Shown here one piece after another: positions 17,797-26,320 of a stretch of DNA of 64,000 bases. Made by a program: the position numbers and the translations under genes. The stretch comes from Bacillus sp. FJAT-14578 (GTDB lineage: Bacteria > Bacillota > Bacilli > Bacillales > Bacillaceae_H). The notes under the pieces were generated by a model, which saw only the letters and a list, made by a program, of their open reading frames with translations, searched no databases and had not been told where the DNA came from. Positions within the stretch are counted from its first letter, which is position 1; each line of letters begins with the position of its first letter. The stretch spans positions 124,001 to 188,000 of the forward strand of contig NZ_AYSE01000006.1 of the NCBI RefSeq assembly GCF_000504165.1, given 5' to 3'.

Positions 17797-18983
17797 GTTT
17801 TCCCGACTCCCCTTTGCAATTTGCTTAATATAGTATAGGTGAATAATTCAACCCCAACTGGAATAATGGAATCTTGAAATTCAAATTGCGGATGGTGCAG
17901 ATCATAAACCGGCTGATCCGCCCGGGCTGTTCCCAGCCGGAAGTAGGTGCTCGGTACCATTTCGGCAAAGGAGCCGAAATCATCCGCTCCCATCGAAGGC
18001 TCCTTTAATTGGACTACCCGATCTCCACCAAGAATTTCTTTTGCACTTTCCTCTAAAGCCTGAGTGACCCACTCATTGTTAATCACGGGAGGATGACTCT
18101 CGATATACTGTACGGACGCTGTTCCCCCGAAGTTTTTGGCGATATTTCCACTCAAATCGGCCACCTGCTGTTTGAGTCTTGCTCTCGCCTCTCGTGTAAC
18201 AGTTCTTGTGGTTCCCTCTAAAACAACCTTATCTGCTACAACATTGCTGGCCGTTCCGCCGTAAATTTTACCGACATGAACGACAACCGGTTCGATCGGA
18301 CTGCTGGCTTTCGTAACCAAGATAGGAAGCGCTTGAAGAATTTGTGAACTGATTGTGATGGCATCAATTGCCTGATGAGGCCTTGCGCTATGGCCGCCCT
18401 TTCCTTCGACTGTAATGATAAAATCATCGCAAGACGCCGTAATCGCCCCATATTTAACACCTACCGTACCGTGAGGCAAATGCGGCCATAAATGGAGGGC
18501 AAGCATCGCATCTACACTAGGATTCTCTAAAACTCCTAAATCAATCAACTTCCGGGCGGCACCGTCTGCCTCTTCACCAGGCTGAAAAATGCAGCGCACC
18601 CTTCCGGAAAGAAGATGTTTATGCCGATGGAGCTGATAGACGGTTCCAAGCAGAATCGACGTATGTCCGTCATGGCCGCACGCATGCATGACACCCGGAT
18701 AGGCAGAAGAAAACGGAAGGCCGGTCTTCTCTTGAATCGGGAGGGCATCAATGTCTCCCCGGATTCCGATATGCGGCCCCTCCCCGTTTTCACCGATAAT
18801 GTCGACGACAATTCCTGTATCTCCTATTCTAGTAAACGGGATCCTCCATTTTTCCAGGATGGATGCAATATATTCGCATGTCTGAAACTCCTGGAAAGAA
18901 AGCTCGGGATATTTATGAAGATGCTGGCGAATGTCAGCTAATTGATCGGCAAGCTCTTGTTTCACTCGTATCTTTTCCCACAT
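17790..18983 (-). CDS. M20 family amidohydrolase
   Basis: The 397-residue metal hydrolase has the family order: catalytic domain start RQHLHKYPELSF, metal ligands in MHACGHDGHTSI and FQPGEEADGAAR, and a dimerisation domain with GKGGHSARPHQAIDAI. The closing segment is PSMGADDFGSFAEMVP. This subfamily (HipO/YxeP-like) removes acyl groups from amino acids. In this operon it could hydrolyse an N-acyl or gamma-glutamyl intermediate. It is 17 bases downstream of the permease gene and translationally coupled to the ligase gene. Confidence 0.88.
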   Translation of the reverse strand: MWEKIRVKQELADQLADIRQHLHKYPELSFQEFQTCEYIASILEKWRIPFTRIGDTGIVVDIIGENGEGPHIGIRGDIDALPIQEKTGLPFSSAYPGVMHACGHDGHTSILLGTVYQLHRHKHLLSGRVRCIFQPGEEADGAARKLIDLGVLENPSVDAMLALHLWPHLPHGTVGVKYGAITASCDDFIITVEGKGGHSARPHQAIDAITISSQILQALPILVTKASSPIEPVVVHVGKIYGGTASNVVADKVVLEGTTRTVTREARARLKQQVADLSGNIAKNFGGTASVQYIESHPPVINNEWVTQALEESAKEILGGDRVVQLKEPSMGADDFGSFAEMVPSTYFRLGTARADQPVYDLHHPQFEFQDSIIPVGVELFTYTILSKLQRGVGKTC

Positions 18984-19000
18984 GTCCTATAACGTCCTCC

Positions 19001-20365
19001 CTATAATGCTGCGTCTTTGCCTGCGGTGTTTGATATATTTTTAGATTTATTGAAGATGCGGAACAAAGCGTAAAGAACCGCCATCCAGATGCCCCCGCGT
19101 ACAAGAGTCATCGGCGATCCTACGAATGTGCCATAAAACACGATTCCGATTCCAACAAATCCAAGAATCGGGAATAGCGGGTAAAGCGGCTGACGCCATG
19201 GCAGCTGCTGAACTTCGTGAAGGGCATTTTTTCGGTAAAGAATACTAGCAATGAGTGCGAGCGTCCAGGACACAAGCCACGACAATACAAGCTGTGTTGA
19301 TAATTCAACATAAAGGAAATCTGGATTGATAGACCCAAAAATAACTAACCCAACAGACAATGCCCACACGACGATAATCCCATACACAGGAGTGCCGGTC
19401 TTCGGATGAAGGCGGCCAAAGAAAGCAGGAAGAAAGCCGCTTTTAGCCTGTGCGTAGAAGATACGGGAAGCAGCATACAATGTCCCCATCAAAATACAGG
19501 TCGCAGCCGCAATCCAGGCGGTCATATTCATGATATAAGCTCCAGCAATTCCAAATACCATGTTGGCCGCCTCTGTGAATGGTGAACCATCCATCGTCAT
19601 TTTATCCCAGGGAATCAGCCCTTGTAATACAATCTGAGCCGCCGTATATAAAACTAAAAATGTGATGCTCGACCAAATCAATGCCTTTGGCAAGTCCTTT
19701 GGATTTTTTACCTCACCGCCGGCGGTTGCCAACGTAACGGCTCCAAGGTAAGCATACGTTCCAAGCGGAACAGCTGCCCAAAAGCCATCTACCCCGTGGG
19801 GAAGGAAAGGCGTGAAATGATCGACATTAATATCCTTTAATCCAATGATAGAGAAAAGTGCCATGACAAGTGTCATGATGATGACGAGTAAAAGCTGGGT
19901 TTTCGCGGCAATCTCCGCTCCGAGAATATTTAATACGGCAAAGATGGTAATAAATAATATCGCAAAGAATGCCGGCCAAAATTCCCCTGTAAGCTGCGGG
20001 AAAAACCACATCGTCAGTTTTCCTAAAGCGAGTCCTACACTGCCGCCCGCAATCACCCAACCGATCGCAAAGGTAAAGCCGGCGAGGAACCCCCACCATT
20101 TGCCCATAAAGCGTTCAACCCATTGTGACATCGCTCCCGCATTTGGCATTCCAACTGCCAATTCTCCCAGGGCAATCATTAAAAACAACTGTGAAAGCCC
20201 CGCGACCAAGTATGCAAGAATGGCTCCCGGTCCCGCCGTCGCAATCCCCTGACCCATAAGCAGGAAGATCCCGTCCCCGATCACCGCTCCAACCCCAAGT
20301 GCCCAGATGGACCAGTATCCAAGCTTTCTCTGAGGTTCAATTCCTAACTCAATTGGTTTGCTCAT
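19001..20365 (-). CDS. APC-family amino acid or amine permease
   Basis: The 454-residue protein is predicted to have 12 membrane helices and carries the APC first-helix signature GVGAVIGDGIFLLMGQG and the TM6-like segment GAYAYLGAVTLATAGGEVKNP. The APC superfamily imports amino acids, polyamines and related amines by cation symport or exchange. Position between the FluG-like amidohydrolase (23-base gap) and the M20 enzyme suggests that it imports the substrate of this pathway. Confidence 0.88.
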   Translation of the reverse strand: MSKPIELGIEPQRKLGYWSIWALGVGAVIGDGIFLLMGQGIATAGPGAILAYLVAGLSQLFLMIALGELAVGMPNAGAMSQWVERFMGKWWGFLAGFTFAIGWVIAGGSVGLALGKLTMWFFPQLTGEFWPAFFAILFITIFAVLNILGAEIAAKTQLLLVIIMTLVMALFSIIGLKDINVDHFTPFLPHGVDGFWAAVPLGTYAYLGAVTLATAGGEVKNPKDLPKALIWSSITFLVLYTAAQIVLQGLIPWDKMTMDGSPFTEAANMVFGIAGAYIMNMTAWIAAATCILMGTLYAASRIFYAQAKSGFLPAFFGRLHPKTGTPVYGIIVVWALSVGLVIFGSINPDFLYVELSTQLVLSWLVSWTLALIASILYRKNALHEVQQLPWRQPLYPLFPILGFVGIGIVFYGTFVGSPMTLVRGGIWMAVLYALFRIFNKSKNISNTAGKDAAL

Positions 20366-20388
20366 AATTTAGCCCCCTTTAAGCAATC

Positions 20389-21531
20389 TTAATATACGTT
20401 TTCAAAATTGCGGTAAAGCACCATTTCTCCAATCACCCTCGCTGTTTCTGCATCCATATAGTCGGAATCAACCCAGCCGCTAAGCACTTCCTCAAAGCAC
20501 TCTTTAAACAAATGGACACCAAGCCAGTTCATTTCCGGCATTGTAAACGCATCTGATCCATACATCACCTTATCAAACGGCGCAAACTCAAACACCTGAG
20601 ATAAAATTCGCTTCACTCCATGCCCGCTGAATGGATTCTGCAGGGAAATATCCATATACACATTAGGGAGGATGCTGACGATAAACGCCGCTTCTTCCAC
20701 CCATGGGTAGCCGCCGTGAACAAGATGGACTTTTGTGTCTCGATATTTTTCACCCCTTAACATATCAAGTAAAAAGCTGGGGCTTGCCTTTGGAAGGACC
20801 ACTTCACCGTCGCCGATTCCTGTGTGAATATGCATGACTTTATTGGCTCTCGTACACTCCTCCATCGCAATATGCAGGCAATAATCACGCAGATTTTTCG
20901 CTTTTGTCCTAGTATTTGCTTTAAACTCCTCGTACTCTTCTTCTGCTGACTTCTCAGCCATCGGCATGATTTCAAGCCCGCTGCGGTATGCAATAATCGA
21001 TTTTAATCCAATCATTCCATCCTGCTTGAGCGCTTCGGCTAAATCTGCCCGATATTTTTCACTGAATTCACCAAAACTTTCACATTCCTGGCTCAATCTC
21101 ACCATAACAGGCTCAATCCGGTGAATCTCCCAAATGCGCGCACCGCATAAATCTCCATACTCCTCTTTGCTTAACGGCGGCTGCGGATAACCGAAGTCGG
21201 CCACGATTCCAATTAAATTGGCATCCTGAAAAAGCTCACGTGTAAACTTTCGAAAATCGACAGCTCTCCTGTTCCGGTGCTCTACGACTGTTTCAAGGGC
21301 TGGTTCGCAGCCTAAATAGTTAGCCAGTCGCTGAATAAGAATTTGAACCCACATATTACTCCCTGGAAATGGCTGCTTGTGAAATCTTTTGTAATTTTCA
21401 GAAATTTTGTTTGGGATGACGGCCAATGACAGCTTTCTTACAAACTCCTCTGCTGTATACGGCTCATCATTGGCTAAGTATGGATGAGCATGAACATCGA
21501 TTGCCTGAATATCTTTTAAAGAGACTTTCAT
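20389..21531 (-). CDS. FluG-like amidohydrolase (amidohydrolase_2)
   Basis: The 380-residue TIM-barrel hydrolase has AIDVHAHPYL (first metal HxH), VMHIHTGIGDGE, VHLVHGGYPWVEEAAF and VMYGSDAFTMPE (final Asp). These match the N-terminal half of fungal FluG and plant NodGS proteins, in which an amidohydrolase of this type is fused to a GSI domain. Here the two halves are separate genes in one operon. It is the first gene, with a sigma-54 promoter 30-45 bases upstream of the ATG. The reaction is unknown; hydrolysis of a gamma-glutamyl amide or decarboxylation are family-consistent options. Confidence 0.85.
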   Translation of the reverse strand: MKVSLKDIQAIDVHAHPYLANDEPYTAEEFVRKLSLAVIPNKISENYKRFHKQPFPGSNMWVQILIQRLANYLGCEPALETVVEHRNRRAVDFRKFTRELFQDANLIGIVADFGYPQPPLSKEEYGDLCGARIWEIHRIEPVMVRLSQECESFGEFSEKYRADLAEALKQDGMIGLKSIIAYRSGLEIMPMAEKSAEEEYEEFKANTRTKAKNLRDYCLHIAMEECTRANKVMHIHTGIGDGEVVLPKASPSFLLDMLRGEKYRDTKVHLVHGGYPWVEEAAFIVSILPNVYMDISLQNPFSGHGVKRILSQVFEFAPFDKVMYGSDAFTMPEMNWLGVHLFKECFEEVLSGWVDSDYMDAETARVIGEMVLYRNFENVY

Positions 21532-21560
21532 CTAAATTCCCCTCCTCGCCACTTATAACT

Positions 21561-21576
21561 TGCAAGTTCTATGCCA
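21561..21576 (-). promoter_or_regulatory. Sigma-54 (SigL) promoter of the amidohydrolase operon
   Basis: On the minus strand TGGCAT-N5-TTGCA is a near-perfect minus-24/minus-12 element with the GG and GC dinucleotides at correct spacing. It lies upstream of the amidohydrolase ATG and divergent from the sigma-54 activator gene. Confidence 0.85.
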
Positions 21577-21663
21577 ACGATTCACCATTCATAAAACTGT
21601 CAAAAAATATCCCTTTTTTTGAGTTTTGCTAAAAATTTTTCTCCCATGTGAAGAGATTTTTCC

Positions 21664-21695
21664 GCAAAAAACTTTTCTTCCGAAAAATTTTTTGC
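21664..21695. promoter_or_regulatory. Candidate enhancer (upstream activator) sites
   Basis: GCAAAAAA (21664-21671) and TTTTTTGC (21688-21695) are inverted arms about 90-120 bases upstream of the sigma-54 promoter. Related CCGAAAA words follow at 21680 and 21714. Distance and symmetry suit binding of the adjacent Fis-type HTH activator, though the AT-rich sequence makes chance palindromes easier. Confidence 0.45.
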
Positions 21696-21829
21696 TTTTT
21701 TCTTGCTTCTTCGTCCGAAAATATATTTCTAAAATTCCAAAAAAATGTGATAAAATGTAAAATATATTCAGTTCGATATGAATGATCAATATTTTTCGCT
21801 CAATATTTTTCCTATAAGAAGGTGACTCA

Positions 21830-23599
21830 TTGAAAGCAATCGTTCATCCATTATTAGAAGAAATTTGGAACCATTCCTTCGACTCTATGATTCTTGTAAG
21901 TGACGAAGGGAATATTGTTTCCCTCAACCGGCCGGCCACCCGCTTGTTTTCCGGAAGTCCTGCCACATTGATTGGCGCCTCCATTCATGAATTGATTCCT
22001 TCCGAAGACTTTAAAAAGAATCTGCAAAAAAAGCAAAAGACCGGCATTTCCATTTCCCTTGGCACAAAGCAACTAGTCGGAAACATCGCCTATTTGGAAA
22101 ACGAAGCTTTTGAAGGCAGCTGCAGCTACCTGTTGATCCTTAAGGACATCTCACAAATCCAGCAGCTTCATCATCAAATTCAGGAAATGAATAAAACAAA
22201 GTCATTATTTGATTTGATTCTTGACCAGCTCGAGGAAGGAATCTGCGTGATTGATGAGCATGGAACCGTTCTTTTTTATAACAAAAAGGCTGGTGAAGTG
22301 GATACGTTAGAACCCGATGCCGTTAGAGGAAAACGGGTTCAAGCTATATGGAATGTCGATCAGAATACGAGTACTCTGCTGACCTCTCTTCGAACAGGGC
22401 GCACCCTTAATCACAGGGAAACTCAATTCGCTGCCAACGGAAAAGCGATAACCTCCCTTACCAAGACAGTCCCTCTATTTCTTGGGGAACGCAGTGCTGG
22501 TGCAATGGAAATCTCCAACGATATCACCGAACAAAAGCAGCTCACAGAAACCATCATGCAGCTGCAAAAGCAGCATAAAGGGAATTCAGAATCGCCCGCC
22601 TCTCTTACTACTCAGAAAAACAACACCCGATTTCAGTTTGAAAATATTATTTTCTCCAGCCGTGAAATGGCACAAACGGTTGAACAAGCACGCCGCTCTG
22701 CAAGGTCTAAATCAAATGTGTTGATTGTCGGAGAAACCGGAACAGGAAAAGAGCTCTTTGCACAAAGCATACATAATGAAAGCCCGCGAAAAAACAGCCC
22801 ATTCATTGCACAAAATTGCGCTGCACTTCCAGAATCCCTGCTTGAGAGCCTGCTGTTTGGCACGACCGTAGGAAGTTTCACGGGTGCCGTTGACCGTGCC
22901 GGATTGTTTGAACAAGCTCAGGGTGGAACACTTTTACTCGATGAGATTAACTCGATGAGTACAAGCTTGCAGGCAAAGCTCCTGCGGGTTCTGCAAGAAC
23001 GCAAAGTCCTGCGCTTAGGTTCTTCAAAAGTGATTGATATTGATGTCCGGGTGATTGCGACGATGAACGAAGAGCCGCTTGACGCTATATCCGGCCAGCG
23101 GCTGCGCGAGGATTTATACTATCGCCTCGGTGTCGTGAACTTGGTGATTCCGCCGCTCAGGAATCGCAAAGAGGATATTCGAGTCTTAATCGGTCACTTT
23201 ATCGCTAAGCATGCAAAGCTTTTAGATGTAAATGTGGGTGGAATGGAGCAGGATATTGTTCAATTTTTCATGAACTATCATTGGCCAGGCAATGTGCGCC
23301 AGCTCGAGCATGTGATTGAAGGCTGCCTCAATCTTGTATACGAGGAACGCGCAATTGGATATGATCATTTACCGCCGATTCTTAAAAACAAAATGCAGCA
23401 GCAGGAGCAGACATTGCTGACAGAACAGGTCCAGCCCTACACAGGCGACCTGCCCGATCAGATTGAGAGGCTTGAGCGCACCATGATTGGGCAGGCCATG
23501 AAAACCACAGACGGCAACATCACGAAAGCAGCTGAAAAGCTTGGAATCTCAAGGCAAAATCTCAATTACAAGCTGAAAAAATATTTGATTTATTCATAA
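21830..23599 (+). CDS. Sigma-54-dependent transcriptional activator with PAS domains
   Basis: The 589-residue activator has two PAS sensor domains (about residues 8-110 and 118-232). Next comes the AAA+ domain with Walker A GETGTGKE (about 300), the sigma-54 contact loop GSFTGA (about 348-353, a variant of GAFTGA) and Walker B GGTLLLDEINSMS. It ends in a Fis-type HTH (GNITKAAEKLGISRQNLNYKL). RocR and BkdR of B. subtilis are the same type. It probably senses a substrate or amino acid and drives the divergent operon from the sigma-54 promoter. The start is TTG after AGAAGGTGA. It is 16 bases upstream of the aminotransferase gene. Confidence 0.93.
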   Translation: MKAIVHPLLEEIWNHSFDSMILVSDEGNIVSLNRPATRLFSGSPATLIGASIHELIPSEDFKKNLQKKQKTGISISLGTKQLVGNIAYLENEAFEGSCSYLLILKDISQIQQLHHQIQEMNKTKSLFDLILDQLEEGICVIDEHGTVLFYNKKAGEVDTLEPDAVRGKRVQAIWNVDQNTSTLLTSLRTGRTLNHRETQFAANGKAITSLTKTVPLFLGERSAGAMEISNDITEQKQLTETIMQLQKQHKGNSESPASLTTQKNNTRFQFENIIFSSREMAQTVEQARRSARSKSNVLIVGETGTGKELFAQSIHNESPRKNSPFIAQNCAALPESLLESLLFGTTVGSFTGAVDRAGLFEQAQGGTLLLDEINSMSTSLQAKLLRVLQERKVLRLGSSKVIDIDVRVIATMNEEPLDAISGQRLREDLYYRLGVVNLVIPPLRNRKEDIRVLIGHFIAKHAKLLDVNVGGMEQDIVQFFMNYHWPGNVRQLEHVIEGCLNLVYEERAIGYDHLPPILKNKMQQQEQTLLTEQVQPYTGDLPDQIERLERTMIGQAMKTTDGNITKAAEKLGISRQNLNYKLKKYLIYS

Positions 23600-23615
23600 A
23601 AAGGGGGAAACATTT

Positions 23616-24944
23616 TTGAGTAAACATTTCCTTAATGCCGAAGACCAAGTGATTGCGAACAGTTTGAAAATCCGCTTTTACCCGATTGCCGTGAAATCGG
23701 CTAACGGTACGCGAATCACCGGCCAGGATGGAAAGGATTATCTGGATTTGACAGCAGGCTGGGCGGTTGCCGGCATCGGCTACGGCCACCCGCGCGTCAG
23801 CAATAAGATTAAAGACCAATACGACACCTTATCCTTCACCTCTCAGCTTTCCGCACCCGAGCCCACCATGGTATTACTTGCCCAAAAACTGATTGACATT
23901 ACACCGGGAGATTTCCCGAAAAAAGTCTGGTTCGGCCACTCCGGATCCGATGCCAATGATTGTATTGCCAAGCTCGTCCCGCTCGAGAAAAATCGTTCGA
24001 GAATGATATCGTTTATGGGTTCGTACCATGGTCAAACGATGGGATCTCTTTCCCTTTCAGGCCACCCTGCCCAATCTCGTTTTATCGGAAGCGGAAACGT
24101 CGTGAAAATTCCTTATCCGAATCCGTATCGTCCTCCTTTTGGTGAGACAGGCCGGTTAACAGACCAGATTATCGACTACCTTGAGCAGGAAGTGTTCAAG
24201 ACGATTTGTCCGCCCGAGGAGACAGCGGGGATTATCATTGAAGGAATTCAAAGCGATGGAGGACTCATCGTTCCCCCTGCAGACTTTTTGCCTCGCCTGC
24301 AGGAGGTTTGCAAGCGTTATGACATCAACCTGATCTTTGATGAGGTAAAAGTTGGCTTAGGAAGGACCGGCAAATGGTTCTCATTCGACCATCATGATGT
24401 TGTGCCGGACGCAGTGGTACTCGGCAAATCCCTTGGGGGCGGGCTGCCCATCAGCGCCGTAGTTGCGAGAAAAGAAATTCTCGATGTCGGATCAGGCATC
24501 CATTTGTTCACCACGAGCGGCAACCCTGTCAGCAGTACCGCCTCTTTGGAAACCTTAACCATTATCGAAGATGAAAGATTAATCGATAATGCCCGAGAAA
24601 ATGGACAGTATTTCATGGCGGCTCTAAAGGAACTCCAGCAAAAATATGAGTGCATTGGAGATGTTCGCGGCAAAGGCTTAGCCATTGGAATTGAACTAGT
24701 AGAAGACCGGATAACGAAAACCCCTGCTGCCGAAAAAACGGCTGCTATCTGTTATCGCTGCTATGAGCTTGGGATGCTGGTGTTTTATGTAGGCATTCAC
24801 AGCAATGTCATTGAGATAACCCCGCCGCTTACGTTTACGAAAGAAGACGTCGATTTAGCTGTAACCATACTCGATCAAGCTTTCTCCGATCTGGAGAGGC
24901 AAAGAATTAACATGGATAAAGTGAAAGAATATGCAGGTTGGTAA
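23616..24944 (+). CDS. Class III PLP-dependent aminotransferase
   Basis: The 442-residue enzyme has the class III signature: SGSDAND for phosphate binding, IIIEGIQSDGG, FDEVKVGLGRTGKW and the Schiff-base lysine in VLGKSLGGGLPISAVV. The segment FTTSGNPVSSTA is close to 4-aminobutyrate and 2,2-dialkylglycine-type enzymes. It likely removes the amino group from an omega-amino acid or amine produced by the linked pathway. The TTG start follows AAGGGGG. It is cotranscribed with the regulator rather than with the sigma-54 operon. Confidence 0.88.
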   Translation: MSKHFLNAEDQVIANSLKIRFYPIAVKSANGTRITGQDGKDYLDLTAGWAVAGIGYGHPRVSNKIKDQYDTLSFTSQLSAPEPTMVLLAQKLIDITPGDFPKKVWFGHSGSDANDCIAKLVPLEKNRSRMISFMGSYHGQTMGSLSLSGHPAQSRFIGSGNVVKIPYPNPYRPPFGETGRLTDQIIDYLEQEVFKTICPPEETAGIIIEGIQSDGGLIVPPADFLPRLQEVCKRYDINLIFDEVKVGLGRTGKWFSFDHHDVVPDAVVLGKSLGGGLPISAVVARKEILDVGSGIHLFTTSGNPVSSTASLETLTIIEDERLIDNARENGQYFMAALKELQQKYECIGDVRGKGLAIGIELVEDRITKTPAAEKTAAICYRCYELGMLVFYVGIHSNVIEITPPLTFTKEDVDLAVTILDQAFSDLERQRINMDKVKEYAGW

Positions 24945-25243
24945 TTGATTTTCCTTTTGGATTATAGACGGATATTTAATGCAGTAAACAGAAAGAGCAT
25001 CCATAAATGCCTGTCACCTTCCACATCCTGTCGATTTATTCGACAAAATCCGAGGGGTGACAGTTGTTATGTCCCCCGTGAGCAGTTACCTTATCAGTTC
25101 GCTTCAGATTGACGGGCATATGGGTAGGTTCTTCTTTAGGAGGAATTCGTACAGACTTGTAGAATGGGTAGATCATAAGCCAGCATGAAGGTGAATAGTA
25201 TATTTCTGAACTATCAAAATGATTGAAGATGGAGGTCATGTTC
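24945..25243. other. Intergenic region with dispersed hairpin repeat
   Basis: Nothing coding was supported here. It holds the hairpin repeat at 25011-25063 and the leader of the DJ-1/PfpI gene. Confidence 0.5.
25011..25063. repeat. Dispersed stem-loop repeat, copy 1
   Basis: The outer arms CTGTCACC and GGTGACAG enclose an inner TGTCGA/TCGACA stem. The same architecture and words (TGCCTGTCACCTTCC) recur at 25944 and, as GCC-ACC variants, at 39737. Confidence 0.65.
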
Positions 25244-25795
25244 ATGAGCAAAAAAGTGCTGATCATTACTGGAGATGCGGTAGAGGCGCTTGAAATTTTT
25301 TATCCATATTATCGTTGTCTAGAGGAAGGATTTGATGTAACAATCGCTTCACCCTCTGTTAAAAAACTGCAGACCGTAAGCCACGACTTTGTAGAAGGAA
25401 TGGAAACATATGTAGAAAAACCTGCATATGGCATTGATTCTCATATCGCTTTTGCTGATGTTGATCCATCCCAATACGATGGGTTGATCATTCCTGGAGG
25501 ACGGGCACCTGAATATATTCGCTTAAATGAATCGCTGCCGGAAATTGTCCGCCACTTCTTCGAAGAAAATAAGCCAGTTGGTGCTATCTGCCATGCAGCA
25601 CAAGTACTATCCATCATTCCGGATTTGATGAAAGGCCGGGAGTATACAGCGTATATCGCCTGCAAACCCGATGTAATGGCATGTGGAGCTACATATATTG
25701 ATGAAACGCTGCACACGCATCAAAACCTTGTGTCTGGCCATGCATGGCCGGATCTCCCTGGATTCATGCGTGAATTTATTGGATTGCTCAAATAA
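25244..25795 (+). CDS. DJ-1/PfpI family protein
   Basis: The 183-residue protein has the class I glutamine-amidotransferase-like fold. The nucleophile elbow is AICHAAQVL, a typical PfpI/YajL Cys-His with the neighbouring Glu in IIPGGRAPEY. Family members act as proteases, glyoxalases/deglycases or stress chaperones. The segment ITGDAVEALEIFYPYYRCLEE matches the YfkM/PfpI N terminus. The ATG at 25244 follows GGAGGTCATG; the earlier in-frame ATG at 25223 is unlikely. It is monocistronic with a strong terminator. Confidence 0.9.
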   Translation: MSKKVLIITGDAVEALEIFYPYYRCLEEGFDVTIASPSVKKLQTVSHDFVEGMETYVEKPAYGIDSHIAFADVDPSQYDGLIIPGGRAPEYIRLNESLPEIVRHFFEENKPVGAICHAAQVLSIIPDLMKGREYTAYIACKPDVMACGATYIDETLHTHQNLVSGHAWPDLPGFMREFIGLLK

Positions 25796-25842
25796 GAACG
25801 TGTTCCCGTGATTCCGGTTCTAGTGGACAATATTAGTTTTTG

Positions 25843-25877
25843 AAATGGCCCTCCATCCAGCTGAGGGCCATTTTTTA
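25843..25877 (+). terminator. Terminator of the DJ-1/PfpI gene
   Basis: AAATGGCCCTC and GAGGGCCATTT form an 11-bp stem followed by T6, 48 bases after the stop codon. Confidence 0.92.
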
Positions 25878-25943
25878 TAGAATATCCATCAGCCTTAAAT
25901 TTTACTCCTACCCATTCACAGTTTTCCGGATTGTCACAAGTGC

Positions 25944-25984
25944 CTGTCACCTTCCCATTCTGCCGATCATCTCGGCAGTGACAG
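25944..25984. repeat. Dispersed stem-loop repeat, copy 2
   Basis: Outer CTGTCAC/GTGACAG arms and inner CTGCCGA/TCGGCAG arms surround a 5-base loop, preceded by TGC as in copy 1. Confidence 0.65.
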
Positions 25985-26065
25985 GACCAAGCGTCATGTT
26001 CCCCTAGACTTTCGTCTTAATCTGATTATTTTTAATGAATTTAGAGAAAATAAGATAACCATATG

Positions 26066-26320
26066 AACCTCCCCCACCTATCGCTTCGCGCTTGAGGTGG
26101 AGGTTTCTTGTCGATCCCCTCGAAATCAGAAGCTGGACGATGTCCATAGGTGTACACGACACCCTCGTCTTTCTCGGGGACTGACGCTCCATTTAGAAGC
26201 AGTGGTCTTGACGCAAGGAGTCTCCCGACTGCTTGCTGCCACCGTAAGCAACAGGGGGAGAATCGAATTCACAGCCATCTGCCCTGGGGCGGTTCTACCC
26301 GTCTACTACGCCTGTATAGG
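26066..26320 (-). ncRNA. Probable reRNA (omega RNA) of the TnpB element
   Basis: In this family the guide RNA scaffold overlaps the tnpB 3' end and right end. The 240 bases after the stop are GC-richer than their flank, fold into several stems and finish in the right-end hairpin. The guide would be the host sequence that follows GGTTC on the minus strand at 26065 and below. Confidence 0.45.

Noticed and set aside
25036..25266. 76-residue minus-strand frame antisense to the DJ-1 leader
   Set aside because: It runs through the hairpin repeat and the DJ-1 ribosome binding site and has no binding site of its own.
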